From: Bacteroidota bacterium
Lineage (GTDB): Bacteria; Bacteroidota; Bacteroidia; Chitinophagales; Chitinophagaceae
Length of the DNA stretch: 64,000 nucleotides
Assembly (NCBI GenBank): GCA_016868585.1
Contig: VGGR01000001.1
Location: 186,001-250,000, forward strand
Reading direction: 5' to 3'
The notes under the pieces were generated by a model. It did no database searches and had not been told where the DNA came from. It saw only the letters and a list, made by a program, of their open reading frames with translations. The position numbers and the translations under genes were made by a program. Position 1 is the first letter of the stretch. Each line of letters starts with the position of its first letter. Below, piece by piece: positions 27,990 through 37,077 of this stretch.

Positions 27990-27997
27990 CAAAGGTA
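27990..27997 (-). promoter_or_regulatory. -7 box of the sucD promoter
   Basis: TACCTTTG on the minus strand, a full match to TAnnTTTG, 22 nt before the sucD ATG and just after the mlaF stop. No TTG lies about 20 nt upstream. Confidence 0.5.
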
Positions 27998-28008
27998 GGG
28001 AAATGCGC

Positions 28009-28821
28009 TCAGGGCCGGATCATTTGGTCGAGGTCTCTGTCATTGGGCATTTTGCCTGTTTCTCCCAGCATACGCATGTCTTTGGCGTCTTTCAAAAAAT
28101 CGGATGCAAAAATAAAATCGTTCAATCGTTGGTTTTTGCTGAATATGATTTCTTTTCGAGTGCCTTCCCATTCTTTTTTACCCTGATACATGAATAAAAT
28201 ATAGTCCCCAATTTCCATCACACTATTCATGTCATGCGTATTGATCACTGTAGTGATTTGATGTTCCAGCGTCAGATCACGGATGAGCTTATCAATCACC
28301 AAAGAAGTTTGCGGATCCAGTCCAGAGTTGGGTTCGTCACAAAAAAGATACTTAGGATGCAGTACAACGGCCCGGGCAAGTGCAACTCTCTTTTTCATAC
28401 CCCCGCTGAGTTCGGCAGGAAATTTTTTATTGATGCCAGATAAATTAACCCGATCTAACACCGTATTTACCCTTTTTAATTTTTCTCCCCTACTGTCTTT
28501 GGTAAACATATTCAGGGGGAACATGATATTTTCTTCTACAGTCAGTGAATCAAACAAAGCAGATCCCTGAAACAACATCCCTATTTCCTTACGGATCAAT
28601 GTTTTTGATGCAGGGTTCATAGTGGTGAAGCTATTGCCATTGTAATAAATTGATCCCTGGTCCGGAGTCAATAACCCAACCATGCATTTCATCAACACCG
28701 TTTTACCACTGCCACTAGCGCCAATAATCAGGTTACACTGTCCGACTCCCATCTGAGCGCTTATGCCTGCGATAACTACTTTATCGCCAAACTTTTTTTG
28801 TATGTTCTCTACGTTGATCAT
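28009..28821 (-). CDS. mlaF: ABC transporter ATPase, MlaF-type
   Basis: 270 aa. Walker A is GASGSGKT at residues 34-41, the signature is LSGGMKKRVALARA and Walker B is YLFCDEPNSGLDP. The MlaF/Mkl subfamily powers phospholipid transport across the envelope with MlaE and a periplasmic MCE protein. It starts 5 bp after mlaE. No MCE-domain gene (mlaD) follows; sucD does instead. Confidence 0.92.
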   Translation of the reverse strand: MINVENIQKKFGDKVVIAGISAQMGVGQCNLIIGASGSGKTVLMKCMVGLLTPDQGSIYYNGNSFTTMNPASKTLIRKEIGMLFQGSALFDSLTVEENIMFPLNMFTKDSRGEKLKRVNTVLDRVNLSGINKKFPAELSGGMKKRVALARAVVLHPKYLFCDEPNSGLDPQTSLVIDKLIRDLTLEHQITTVINTHDMNSVMEIGDYILFMYQGKKEWEGTRKEIIFSKNQRLNDFIFASDFLKDAKDMRMLGETGKMPNDRDLDQMIRP

Positions 28822-28826
28822 ATTGG

Positions 28827-29576
28827 TTAGAGTAGAAGGGCCGAAAGTACATAGTCAGCAAACAGAATTAATACGCAGCTAATTACTACGGCTTTGGTAC
28901 TGGCTTTTCCAATTTCTAAAGCACCTCCACGCACATGATAGCCAAAGAATGCCGGGATGCTCGACAGGATAAATGCATAAACATAAGATTTGATCAGCGC
29001 AAAAAACACATTGTAAGGGATAAAGTTTGACATCAGTCCCTTGTCGAATAAATTTGGTGGGATAGTTCCTGAAGCAGCCCCTGCTAAACGTCCACCCCAG
29101 ATGCCTAATGCCATGGCAATGATAACCAGTAACGGAATCATCAACATGGCTGCAATGATCTTAGGTAGAATTAAATACGTTTTGGTATTAATTCCCATTA
29201 TTTCCAAGGCATCTATCTGTTCACTTACCCGCATATTGCCTAGTTCGCTGGCAATTCTGCTTCCGATCACTCCTGCCAGCACTACACAAACCAGTGTGGG
29301 GGCAAACTCAAGAATTACGGTATCTCTAACAATTTCTGCAACAGTTGAAATGGGTACAAGCGGACTTACCAGTTGATAGGTTGTTTGAATGGTGGATACT
29401 GCTCCAATAAAAACAGAAATGATAGATACAATACCCAGGGAGCCAAACCCAATTTCTGTGCACTGTCGTATAAGTTCTTTCCCATACATCTGCCGGTTCT
29501 CTAACTTTTTAAACATGCCTTTCAGCGTGAGTAAAAAACGGCCGATGTCTGAAAAAAAAGTCATACTGCTGTTCAT
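28827..29576 (-). CDS. mlaE: ABC transporter permease, MlaE-type
   Basis: 249 aa with about five to six hydrophobic segments. The MlaE/DUF140 family pattern is visible: MYGKELIRQCTEIGFGSLG, GVIGSRIASELGNMRVSEQI and ALEIMGINTKTYLILPKIIA. It is the membrane component of the lipid transporter encoded with mlaF. The ATG directly abuts the maeB stop (TAA-ATG), which implies coupling. Confidence 0.92.
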   Translation of the reverse strand: MNSSMTFFSDIGRFLLTLKGMFKKLENRQMYGKELIRQCTEIGFGSLGIVSIISVFIGAVSTIQTTYQLVSPLVPISTVAEIVRDTVILEFAPTLVCVVLAGVIGSRIASELGNMRVSEQIDALEIMGINTKTYLILPKIIAAMLMIPLLVIIAMALGIWGGRLAGAASGTIPPNLFDKGLMSNFIPYNVFFALIKSYVYAFILSSIPAFFGYHVRGGALEIGKASTKAVVISCVLILFADYVLSALLL

Positions 29577-31907
29577 TTATTTTTTAAAACGTTTCCACCA
29601 GCGAGATTTCTTGACAATTTCCTCGGAGTCGTCGGACTGGCATTTCAACTGTGCATCTACAATAGCTATAGCGGCCATATTCACAATACTCCGAATAGGG
29701 CTTCCCAGTTGTAAAATATGTACGGGTTTCTTTAATCCCAGCAAAATCGGGCCCACAGCATCGGCAGTTCCCAGTTCTTTCATAAGATTATAGGCAATAT
29801 TACCTGCGGAAAGATTTGGGAATATTAAGGTGTTTACATCTTGTTCGGCTAATTCACTAAACGGATAATTTTCCTGCATTAATTCCTTATTGAACGCCAA
29901 GCTGGCTTGCATTTCTCCATCCACTATCAACGAAGGCGCCTTTTCTTTAATAATTTTTCTGGCTTTGGCTACCAACTTTGCCTCTGGGGAATTGCTGCTT
30001 CCAAAATTGGAGTAACTCAATAGGGCAATACGAGGAGTAATATTGAATTGACGAATTTCCTTGGCGGCCAGTAAAGTTATTTCTGCTAACTCTTCCGCTG
30101 TTGGATGAAAGTTTACGGTGGTGTCGGCTAAAAAGATAGGACCTAATTTAGTCAGCATCATGTACATGCCTGCAATTTTACCAACACCATCCTCCATTCC
30201 AATGGTTTGAATAGCGGGGCGAATGGTGTCCGGATAATTTTTAGTTAATCCGGAAATCATTGCATCTGCATCTCCACATTCGACCATCATACAACCGTAA
30301 TGGTTGCGATCCTTCATGATTTTTTTTGCTTCATAGGCATTAAAACCCTTGCGACCCATCCTTCCCAGGAAAAGTTCGCCGTACTGGTTTCGCTTTTCTT
30401 CTGTGGCGTCGCTGCGGGGATCAAAAATGGGCAGACTCTCCAGATCCACTGCATTGTCTTTTGCGATCTTTTTGATTTTCTCCTCATTTCCCAAAAGAAT
30501 AGGGAAACCAATACCCTCGTCAAATACTATTTGCGCGGCTTTTAAAACTTTAGGATTGTCCGCTTCGGCAAATACAATTCGTTTTGGATTTTTTCTAGCC
30601 TTACTGCCAATAGCGCGCATGACCTGGTTGTCAAGCCCCAGTCGCTTATTTAATTCTTGTCTATAACGGTCCCAATCTTGAATCGGGGCTTTAGCCACTC
30701 CGCTTTCCATAGCTGCTTTAGCTACAGCGGGTGCAACACTGACAAGTAATCGAGGGTCCAGCGGTTTAGGAATGATATAATTGGGCCCGATACGTATGTT
30801 GGATTCGTTATATGCCATGTTTACAATATCGGGTACCGAAGATTTGGTAAGCTCAGCCAGTGCTTTAACAGCAGCTAATTTCATGGCTTCATTGATGGTA
30901 CTGGCTCTTACATCCAAAGCACCTCGGAATATGTAGGGGAATCCCAATACATTATTTACCTGATTTGGATAATCACTTCTTCCAGTGGCCATGATAATAT
31001 CCTTCCGAGTTTCTGTGGCCTCTTCCCAGCTGATTTCTGGTTCCGGATTGGCCATAGCAAACACAATAGGGTTTTTAGCCATGCTTTTGATCATCTCTTT
31101 GTTGAGCAGGCCTCCTTTGCTAAGACCAATAAATACATCTGCACCTTTCAATGCTTCTGTTAAGGACAGGTTTTTCCCTTTAACCAGAAATTCTTTTTTA
31201 AGTTCATCCAGGTCATTTCGACTTTCATGCACAAGTCCTTTTGAATCATATACCAAAAAATTTTCATGCTTCGCCCCCAATGATATATAAAGTTTCATAC
31301 AGGCCACAGCCGCTGCACCGGCACCACTCACCACAAATTTTAATTTGTCCATTCGCTTTTTCTGCAACTCACACGCATTGAGTAATGCAGCGGCACTAAT
31401 AATGGCTGTACCATGCTGGTCATCGTGCATTATAGGAATACGCATTTCCTCCTTTAAGCGTTTTTCGATGTAGAAACACTCTGGTGCTTTGATATCTTCA
31501 AGGTTAATACCGCCAAAAGTAGGTTCCAGCGCTTTTACAATCTCTACAAACTTTGCAGGGTCTTTTTCATTGATTTCAATATCAAACACATCGATATCGG
31601 CAAATATTTTAAACAATACTCCCTTTCCTTCCATGACGGGTTTGCCTGCTTCAGGTCCGATATCGCCAAGTCCAAGCACGGCAGTACCATTACTGATCAC
31701 TGCCACCAAATTTCCTTTGGCAGTGTATTTATAAACCTCATCAGGATTTGCTGCAATTTCCAAGCAGGGAGAGGCCACACCGGGTGAATAGGCCAGGGAG
31801 AGGTCTCGCTGAGTTTTTGCTTCTTTGGTGGGGACTACTTCAATTTTTCCGGGCCTTCCTTTTGCATGATACTCCAAGGCCTGTTGCTTACGTAGATCAC
31901 TAGCCAT
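29577..31907 (-). CDS. maeB: NADP-dependent malic enzyme with C-terminal phosphotransacetylase-like domain
   Basis: 776 aa, the usual two-part MaeB. The malic enzyme part (about 1-430) decarboxylates malate to pyruvate; visible are [36 protein letters not shown] and the NAD(P) loop [11 protein letters not shown]. The PTA-like part (about 440-760) includes [15 protein letters not shown] and EMQASLAFN. In E. coli MaeB this part is regulatory, binding acetyl-CoA (established there). It leads the maeB-mlaE-mlaF run. An inverted repeat sits in its leader. Confidence 0.95.
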   Translation of the reverse strand: MASDLRKQQALEYHAKGRPGKIEVVPTKEAKTQRDLSLAYSPGVASPCLEIAANPDEVYKYTAKGNLVAVISNGTAVLGLGDIGPEAGKPVMEGKGVLFKIFADIDVFDIEINEKDPAKFVEIVKALEPTFGGINLEDIKAPECFYIEKRLKEEMRIPIMHDDQHGTAIISAAALLNACELQKKRMDKLKFVVSGAGAAAVACMKLYISLGAKHENFLVYDSKGLVHESRNDLDELKKEFLVKGKNLSLTEALKGADVFIGLSKGGLLNKEMIKSMAKNPIVFAMANPEPEISWEEATETRKDIIMATGRSDYPNQVNNVLGFPYIFRGALDVRASTINEAMKLAAVKALAELTKSSVPDIVNMAYNESNIRIGPNYIIPKPLDPRLLVSVAPAVAKAAMESGVAKAPIQDWDRYRQELNKRLGLDNQVMRAIGSKARKNPKRIVFAEADNPKVLKAAQIVFDEGIGFPILLGNEEKIKKIAKDNAVDLESLPIFDPRSDATEEKRNQYGELFLGRMGRKGFNAYEAKKIMKDRNHYGCMMVECGDADAMISGLTKNYPDTIRPAIQTIGMEDGVGKIAGMYMMLTKLGPIFLADTTVNFHPTAEELAEITLLAAKEIRQFNITPRIALLSYSNFGSSNSPEAKLVAKARKIIKEKAPSLIVDGEMQASLAFNKELMQENYPFSELAEQDVNTLIFPNLSAGNIAYNLMKELGTADAVGPILLGLKKPVHILQLGSPIRSIVNMAAIAIVDAQLKCQSDDSEEIVKKSRWWKRFKK

Positions 31908-31926
31908 TTTTAGTATTGGTTTATGA

Positions 31927-31943
31927 ATTCAGCATAGCTGAAT
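31927..31943 (-). promoter_or_regulatory. inverted repeat in the maeB leader
   Basis: ATTCAGC-ATA-GCTGAAT, 7-bp perfect arms and a 3-bp centre. It lies between the predicted -7 box and the maeB ATG, close to the expected transcription start. It could be an operator or a 5' hairpin. Confidence 0.4.
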
Positions 31944-31950
31944 CGATTTG

Positions 31951-31983
31951 TAAAGGTAGGGCAAAATAACAGCCCATGTTCAA
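31951..31983 (-). promoter_or_regulatory. maeB promoter
   Basis: On the minus strand TTG (31981-31983), 22 nt, then TACCTTTA (31951-31958), one base off TAnnTTTG. The leader would be about 40 nt and include the inverted repeat. Confidence 0.45.
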
Positions 31984-31998
31984 GGAGGTAGAGTCAAA

Positions 31999-33183
31999 TC
32001 AGGATGATGGATGCGCAGCTACGGCAAGCCAGGCTAGGAGCCCTGCTCCATATTCAAGTGCAGATTCGTCCACATCAAATGTAGAAGTGTGCACGCCGGA
32101 TATAATTCCCTTTTCCGTGTTGCGCGTTCCCAGCCTAAAAAAACAAGCAGGAATTTTCTGCCCGTAGAATCCAAAATCCTCAGCACCCATTCTGATTTCT
32201 GTTTCAGACACATTCGACGCACCTATAAATGTAGCGGCTAGTTGCCGTGCCTGTGAGGTTAAGTTTATTTCATTGACCACAGAAGGATATCCGATATCAA
32301 TGTGCAGATCTGTCTTACCTCCCATTGATTCCACCAATTGTGCTGTTGTCTCTCTGATCAATTGATGTGCTTCAAAGCGCCATTTTTCATTTAGTGCCCT
32401 GAATGTTCCCATCAGTTTAACTTGGTCTGGAATTACATTAGTTGTAGTTCCTCCTTGTATAGATGTAATGGACAACACGCAGGGGTTAAACGGATCGTTT
32501 CGTCGGCTGACCACCTGTTGTAATGTTGTGATTAAATGGGCGCTGATCAGAATCGGATCTATAGCCGCCTGTGGGGAAGCCGCATGTCCGCCTTTACCAT
32601 GAATGGTTATGTAAATCTCATCTGCACTTGCCATGACTTTTCCCGAACGAAAACTTACTTTTCCTGCCTCAAGGGTAGTATGCACGTGTAAGGCAAAAAT
32701 GGCATCGGGTCGGGGGTTCTCCAATACACCTTCCTTAATGAGGAGCGAGGCTCCCCCTGGATTTTTTTCCTCACCCGGTTGAAAGATCAATTTGACGGTA
32801 CCCTCCCATTGCTTTTTTGTCTCTTGTAAAATTTTTGCTGCCCCCAATAAACAAGCAGTATGTACATCATGTCCACATGCGTGCATGATTCCGGGTTTAC
32901 AAGATCGGTATGGAGTATTGTTTGCTTCCTGAATAGGCAGTGCATCCAGATCTGCACGAAGTGCAATGATTTTCTTTCGGGGGTTGTTGCCCTTTATTAA
33001 TCCTATTACACCCGTGCCTGCCATTACTTGATACGGGATGTCCCATGCCCTTAATTTATCCTGAACAAACGCAGCTGTTTCAAATTCCTGATAACTAAGC
33101 TCAGGATATTGATGCAGGTGGCGTCGCCAGTTGATCAATTCTGGTAAATAGGCATTGGCTAATTGCTGGATTCTTGCTTGCAT
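31999..33183 (-). CDS. M20 family amidohydrolase/carboxypeptidase
   Basis: 394 aa. The catalytic domain includes RADLDALPIQE, GIMHACGHDVHTA (Cys and His metal ligands) and GEEKNPGGASLL (catalytic Glu and ligand). The dimerisation lid falls between about 190 and 300. MGAEDFGFY near the C-terminus supplies the last ligand region. Homologues hydrolyse N-acyl amino acids, indole-3-acetyl amino acids or hippurate; no signal peptide, so cytosolic. The precise substrate cannot be read. It follows the SPOR gene by 39 bp. Confidence 0.92.
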   Translation of the reverse strand: MQARIQQLANAYLPELINWRRHLHQYPELSYQEFETAAFVQDKLRAWDIPYQVMAGTGVIGLIKGNNPRKKIIALRADLDALPIQEANNTPYRSCKPGIMHACGHDVHTACLLGAAKILQETKKQWEGTVKLIFQPGEEKNPGGASLLIKEGVLENPRPDAIFALHVHTTLEAGKVSFRSGKVMASADEIYITIHGKGGHAASPQAAIDPILISAHLITTLQQVVSRRNDPFNPCVLSITSIQGGTTTNVIPDQVKLMGTFRALNEKWRFEAHQLIRETTAQLVESMGGKTDLHIDIGYPSVVNEINLTSQARQLAATFIGASNVSETEIRMGAEDFGFYGQKIPACFFRLGTRNTEKGIISGVHTSTFDVDESALEYGAGLLAWLAVAAHPSS

Positions 33184-33222
33184 AGCGTAAAAATAAGTTC
33201 TTCCTTGCTAGGGTGCTTGGTC

Positions 33223-33693
33223 TTATTCTATAAGTTCCTCTTCTCCAGGTATTTTGAGTTTAACCTCAATGATATCGTTGATGATAAATACCCCTTTTGG
33301 GAATAGTAATGCTAATCTTCGTTGATAAAGCTCGGCTTCTTTTCGATCTTTGAAGTTTCCGGCTTTTACTTTGTAGTAAGGGGATTGATGAAAAAGATAA
33401 GCTTTGAGTTCCGGGAAATAGGAATATACCTTTGTTTTTGCGGCTAGTGCTTCTTCTCGGAGTGTAGTGCTAATAATCAAGAGCCGAAAACCTTTATCTT
33501 GTCTTCTTGCATTACGACTTGTTTCTAAGTTGATCTGGATTTGTTTTTGAATCAGTTCGTCAATGCGACTGTCTTTGATCACGGATACGGTAGCGGTATC
33601 TTTAGTGGTAATGAACAGGCTATCCTGCGCTGTTGCACTTGAAAATAGGGCTAACAGCAACCATCCTCCAATAGAAAGAAAGAAACGAAACAT
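33223..33693 (-). CDS. exported SPOR-domain protein
   Basis: 156 aa. The signal peptide ends near SSATAQ. The C-terminal SPOR domain spans about residues 65-145 (YYKVKAGNFKDRKEAELYQRRL). SPOR domains bind denuded glycan strands in septal peptidoglycan. A TATCTTTG box lies 4 nt before the ATG, so it has its own promoter although the pseudo-ALDH gene ends only 18 bp upstream. Confidence 0.88.
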   Translation of the reverse strand: MFRFFLSIGGWLLLALFSSATAQDSLFITTKDTATVSVIKDSRIDELIQKQIQINLETSRNARRQDKGFRLLIISTTLREEALAAKTKVYSYFPELKAYLFHQSPYYKVKAGNFKDRKEAELYQRRLALLFPKGVFIINDIIEVKLKIPGEEELIE

Positions 33694-33697
33694 ATCA

Positions 33698-33705
33698 CAA
33701 AGATA
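33698..33705 (-). promoter_or_regulatory. -7 box of the SPOR gene
   Basis: TATCTTTG on the minus strand, full consensus, ending 4 nt before the ATG. It lies almost entirely between the preceding stop and the start, so the gene can be expressed independently and without a leader. Confidence 0.5.
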
Positions 33706-33711
33706 GCCGCT

Positions 33712-34605
33712 TTAATAGGCGCCCCCTTTTCCGCCAATTGTTTGAATGGGATGCCAGGTGGTTTTAATTTCTTGTAAATCCATGATAAAGTAAGGGGATT
33801 GTCCAGCAGCGGTGGCCAATTGTTTGGCATTCCATTGGAACGTACGTTTTATATGTCCTGCACCAATTTCTTGAATTTTTTGCCAATCAGCTTTTTCCTG
33901 ATCAAAACAAACCATTGCATTTACATCCACATGCGAGCTGATCCAATCGATCAATTCCTGTTGATAGCCCGTTAATATATTGACCACACCACCCGGTACA
34001 TCAGCACTGTGAAGCACTTCGGCAAAGCTAACTGCGGCAAGAGGTTTTTCTTGGTCGGCAAGTATCAAACAGGTATTTCCTCCGGCAATACATGGGGCCA
34101 TCAAGGATACTACTCCCAATAAAGAAGCATTTGCGGGAGCCAGCATTCCCACTACGCCCATTGACTCCGGGACGGAAAAGTTATAATGTGCCGAAGCTAC
34201 CGGATTCACAGCACTGAAAAGAGATTGATATTTATCGCACCAACCAGCATAATAGATCAGCCGATCAGTAGACCTGTTGATTTCTTGAGTTGCAGCTGCA
34301 GCAGTATAACCTTGAGTGACCAGCAGATCTGACAATTGTTTTTTTCTTCCCTCCAGCATTTCTGCAATTCTGTATAAAATTTGTCCACGGTTAAAGCCAC
34401 TACGATTATTCCACGCACTCCAGGCAGATCGGGCGGCACTTACTCCATCTCTTACATCTTTTCGTGAAGACTGGCAAACATTGGCAATGGTTTTTCCCAT
34501 TGCGTTTTTAACGGCGTAACTCCGTCCGGATTCGGTGCGGGGAAACTGACCTCCAACATAATTCTTGTAGGTCTTCCAAACTTCTAGTCTTGATTGCTTT
34601 GCCAT
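33712..34605 (-). CDS. truncated aldehyde-dehydrogenase-like protein lacking catalytic residues
   Basis: 297 aa against about 480 for a full ALDH. It covers the N-terminal and NAD-binding regions (ALDH signatures KNYVGGQFPRTESG, LIYYAGWCDKY, VPGGVVNILTG) but stops before the catalytic Cys domain. The region equivalent to the active-site Glu motif (ELGGK in the neighbour) reads QWNAKQLATAAG, so the Glu is gone too. ALDH16 proteins carry a second, non-catalytic ALDH domain fused behind the active one; this looks like the separate-gene counterpart. It begins 3 bp after the active ALDH. A structural or regulatory partner role is inferred. Confidence 0.85.
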   Translation of the reverse strand: MAKQSRLEVWKTYKNYVGGQFPRTESGRSYAVKNAMGKTIANVCQSSRKDVRDGVSAARSAWSAWNNRSGFNRGQILYRIAEMLEGRKKQLSDLLVTQGYTAAAATQEINRSTDRLIYYAGWCDKYQSLFSAVNPVASAHYNFSVPESMGVVGMLAPANASLLGVVSLMAPCIAGGNTCLILADQEKPLAAVSFAEVLHSADVPGGVVNILTGYQQELIDWISSHVDVNAMVCFDQEKADWQKIQEIGAGHIKRTFQWNAKQLATAAGQSPYFIMDLQEIKTTWHPIQTIGGKGGAY

Positions 34606-34608
34606 TGT

Positions 34609-36063
34609 TTAGGGTTTAACAAATTGAACATAAGGTTGCAGTCCCTGTAATCCCCCTTCTCTGCCAAAGCCACTTTCTTTATAACCTCCAAACGGCGAGG
34701 TGGGGTCAAATAAATTATAGGTATTGGCCCAAATGACGCCTGCTCGAATTTGTTTGGAAATATTAAAAATTCGGGACCCTTTATCTGTCCATATTCCGGC
34801 GCTTAAGCCATAGGGAGAGTTATTTGCTTTCTCGATTACTTCGTCGTCGGTCCGAAAAGTCAATATGCAAAGAACGGGTCCAAAGATTTCTTCTTGGGCA
34901 ATGCGGTTGCTCTGGGCTACGTTGGTAAACAGACTGGGTCTGCAGAAAAACCCTTTTTGGGGAAGCGTACAATCACTTTCAAAAAAATCAGCACCCTCCG
35001 CTTTTCCAATTTTAATATAGGCTTGTATGGTTTTTAATTGTTGTGCAGAGTTGATGGCTCCTACGTCCGTATTCTTGTCCATGGGATCTCCCACCAATAA
35101 GGTACTGATGCGATCTTTTAATTTTTGAACAAATTTCTTGGCAATGGATTCTTGCACATACAAACGAGAACCTGCGCAACAAACATGTCCCTGATTGAAA
35201 AATATTCCATTAATCACCCCTTCCACAGCCTGGTCAATAGGGGCATCTTCAAAAATGATATTGGCGCCCTTTCCTCCTAACTCCAAGGTTAATTTTTTAT
35301 GACTTCCAGCCAGGGTGCGTTGAATTATTCTTCCTACTTCAGTAGAACCCGTAAAAGCAATTTTGTCAATGTCCTTGTGTTGGGTTAACCAAGCGCCCGT
35401 TTGGCCGGCTCCTGTAATCACATTAACAACTCCGGGGGGCAGATCCGCCTCCTGAATGATCGCTGCCAATTTTAACGTGGTCAGTGATGTGGTTTCTGCA
35501 GGTTTTAGCACAACGGTGTTGCCGGTGGCTAATGCAGGGGCAATTTTCCAGGCTGCCAGCAATAAAGGGAAATTCCAGGGAGTAATTTGTCCGGCTACAC
35601 CCAAGGAGTTGGCTTTTTTATTGGGGAAAGCAAAATCTAATTTGTCGGCCCAACCGGCATAATAAAAAAAGTGATTGGCGGCAGTGGGAATATCAAAGTC
35701 CCGGCTTTCACGAATAGGCTTGCCTCCGTCCAGGGTTTCAGTGACCGCCAGTTCACGTGCTCTTTCTTGCATGATACGCGCAATCCGAAAAATATATTTG
35801 GCCCTCTCAGCAGGTGCCATTTTCTTCCAGTATTTTTCATAAGCCTGTCGAGAGGCCTGTACGGCTTTGTTTACATCAGCTTCACTTGCTGTGGCAATCT
35901 CACTTAATTTTTCCTCTGTGGCGGGATTGATGCTGCTGAAATAATTACTGCTTGTTGGCTTTACCCATTTTCCATTGATAAAAAGTTCGTAACGGCTGGC
36001 AATGGCAGCAGGTTGTTTGCTTTCAGGTGCAGGGGAGTATTCCCATTTTTTTTTTGTGGCCAT
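34609..36063 (-). CDS. aldehyde dehydrogenase, catalytically complete
   Basis: 484 aa. Oxidises an aldehyde to the acid with NAD(P)+. Active-site residues are present: Asn164 (TPWNFP), Glu261 (LELGGKGAN) and Cys295 (QGHVCCAGSR). The cofactor loop FTGSTEVG and the C-terminal FGGYKESGFGREGG are typical. It lies between deoC (10 bp upstream) and the pseudo-ALDH (3 bp downstream). Because DeoC releases acetaldehyde, that is the likely substrate; this is inference from context. Confidence 0.93.
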   Translation of the reverse strand: MATKKKWEYSPAPESKQPAAIASRYELFINGKWVKPTSSNYFSSINPATEEKLSEIATASEADVNKAVQASRQAYEKYWKKMAPAERAKYIFRIARIMQERARELAVTETLDGGKPIRESRDFDIPTAANHFFYYAGWADKLDFAFPNKKANSLGVAGQITPWNFPLLLAAWKIAPALATGNTVVLKPAETTSLTTLKLAAIIQEADLPPGVVNVITGAGQTGAWLTQHKDIDKIAFTGSTEVGRIIQRTLAGSHKKLTLELGGKGANIIFEDAPIDQAVEGVINGIFFNQGHVCCAGSRLYVQESIAKKFVQKLKDRISTLLVGDPMDKNTDVGAINSAQQLKTIQAYIKIGKAEGADFFESDCTLPQKGFFCRPSLFTNVAQSNRIAQEEIFGPVLCILTFRTDDEVIEKANNSPYGLSAGIWTDKGSRIFNISKQIRAGVIWANTYNLFDPTSPFGGYKESGFGREGGLQGLQPYVQFVKP

Positions 36064-36073
36064 CCTTTTTCGT

Positions 36074-36994
36074 TTAGTCTATTGAAAAATAAGCGGGTGA
36101 TTGGTAATTGCCCATTGTTTCTTTTGCTACTTGCATTAAAACGTCATTGGCCAAGCTGCTGGCTCCAAATCTGAACCAATGTTTATCAAGCCAAACATCT
36201 CCTAAGGTTTCTTTGACCATCACTAAATAGTGAAGGGCAAGTTTTGATTTTGAAATCCCGCCTGCAGGTTTCATGCCTACTTTTTTACCTGTTTTATGGT
36301 AATGATCTCGAATGGTTTCCAACATCACCAAGGTTACAGGAAGCGTTGCAGCTGGTTGAATTTTTCCCGTTGATGTTTTAATAAAATCAGCGCCGGCAGC
36401 TATTGCAATGGAGCTTGCTTTTCTAACCTGATCCAAGGTGCCCAGTTCGCCTGTTTCAAGAATTACCTTTAGTCTTGCAGTTCCGCAGACCTCTTTTACC
36501 GAAGCGATTTCATCAAAGACATAAGCGTATTCTCCGGCAAGAAATTTTCCTCTGCTAATAACCATGTCTACTTCATCTGCGCCATCCTCCACTGCCAGTC
36601 GGGTATCGGCCAGCTTGATCCGCAATGAGGTTTGACCACTTGGAAACGCGGTAGCTACTGATGCTACTTTAATGCTGCTGCCTTTCAATGCTTTTTTTGC
36701 AATACTAACCATGGAAGGATAAACGCATATAGCAGCAACCGTAGGGAGGCCGGGGACCTGGTCGTGAAGATGTACGGCTTTGGTACATAATTGATTAACT
36801 TTTCCAGGGGTATCTTTTCCCTCCAACGTTGTAAGATCAATCATGCTGAGCACCATAAGTAGCCCCTGCATTTTACTGGGCCCTTTAATACTTCTTTTTG
36901 TAAAACGAACCGTTCTTTCCTCTACTCCGGTTTGTTCTACGGGGGGATGATTGAGAATCTGAGCGTTAAATACAGGTTTTTTAAAAGTCATCAA
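36074..36994 (-). CDS. deoC: deoxyribose-phosphate aldolase
   Basis: 306 aa, longer than the about 250-aa E. coli enzyme, with an N-terminal extension. It cleaves 2-deoxyribose 5-phosphate to glyceraldehyde 3-phosphate and acetaldehyde. The Schiff-base lysine lies in DFIKTSTGK and the second lysine in GMKPAGGI. DEVDMVISRG and KVILETGEL complete the barrel signatures. It heads the deoC-ALDH-pseudoALDH run, which could form a route from deoxynucleosides to acetate. A TACTTTTA stretch 19 nt before the ATG (37014-37021, minus) is a possible -7 box. Confidence 0.95.
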   Translation of the reverse strand: MMTFKKPVFNAQILNHPPVEQTGVEERTVRFTKRSIKGPSKMQGLLMVLSMIDLTTLEGKDTPGKVNQLCTKAVHLHDQVPGLPTVAAICVYPSMVSIAKKALKGSSIKVASVATAFPSGQTSLRIKLADTRLAVEDGADEVDMVISRGKFLAGEYAYVFDEIASVKEVCGTARLKVILETGELGTLDQVRKASSIAIAAGADFIKTSTGKIQPAATLPVTLVMLETIRDHYHKTGKKVGMKPAGGISKSKLALHYLVMVKETLGDVWLDKHWFRFGASSLANDVLMQVAKETMGNYQSPAYFSID

Positions 36995-37077
36995 TTTAAA
37001 GCCTTTAATAGGTTAAAAGTATAACTAATTACCTATCATTGCTGTCTGTAATCTTTATTTCAATTAAAACTCTGGCT

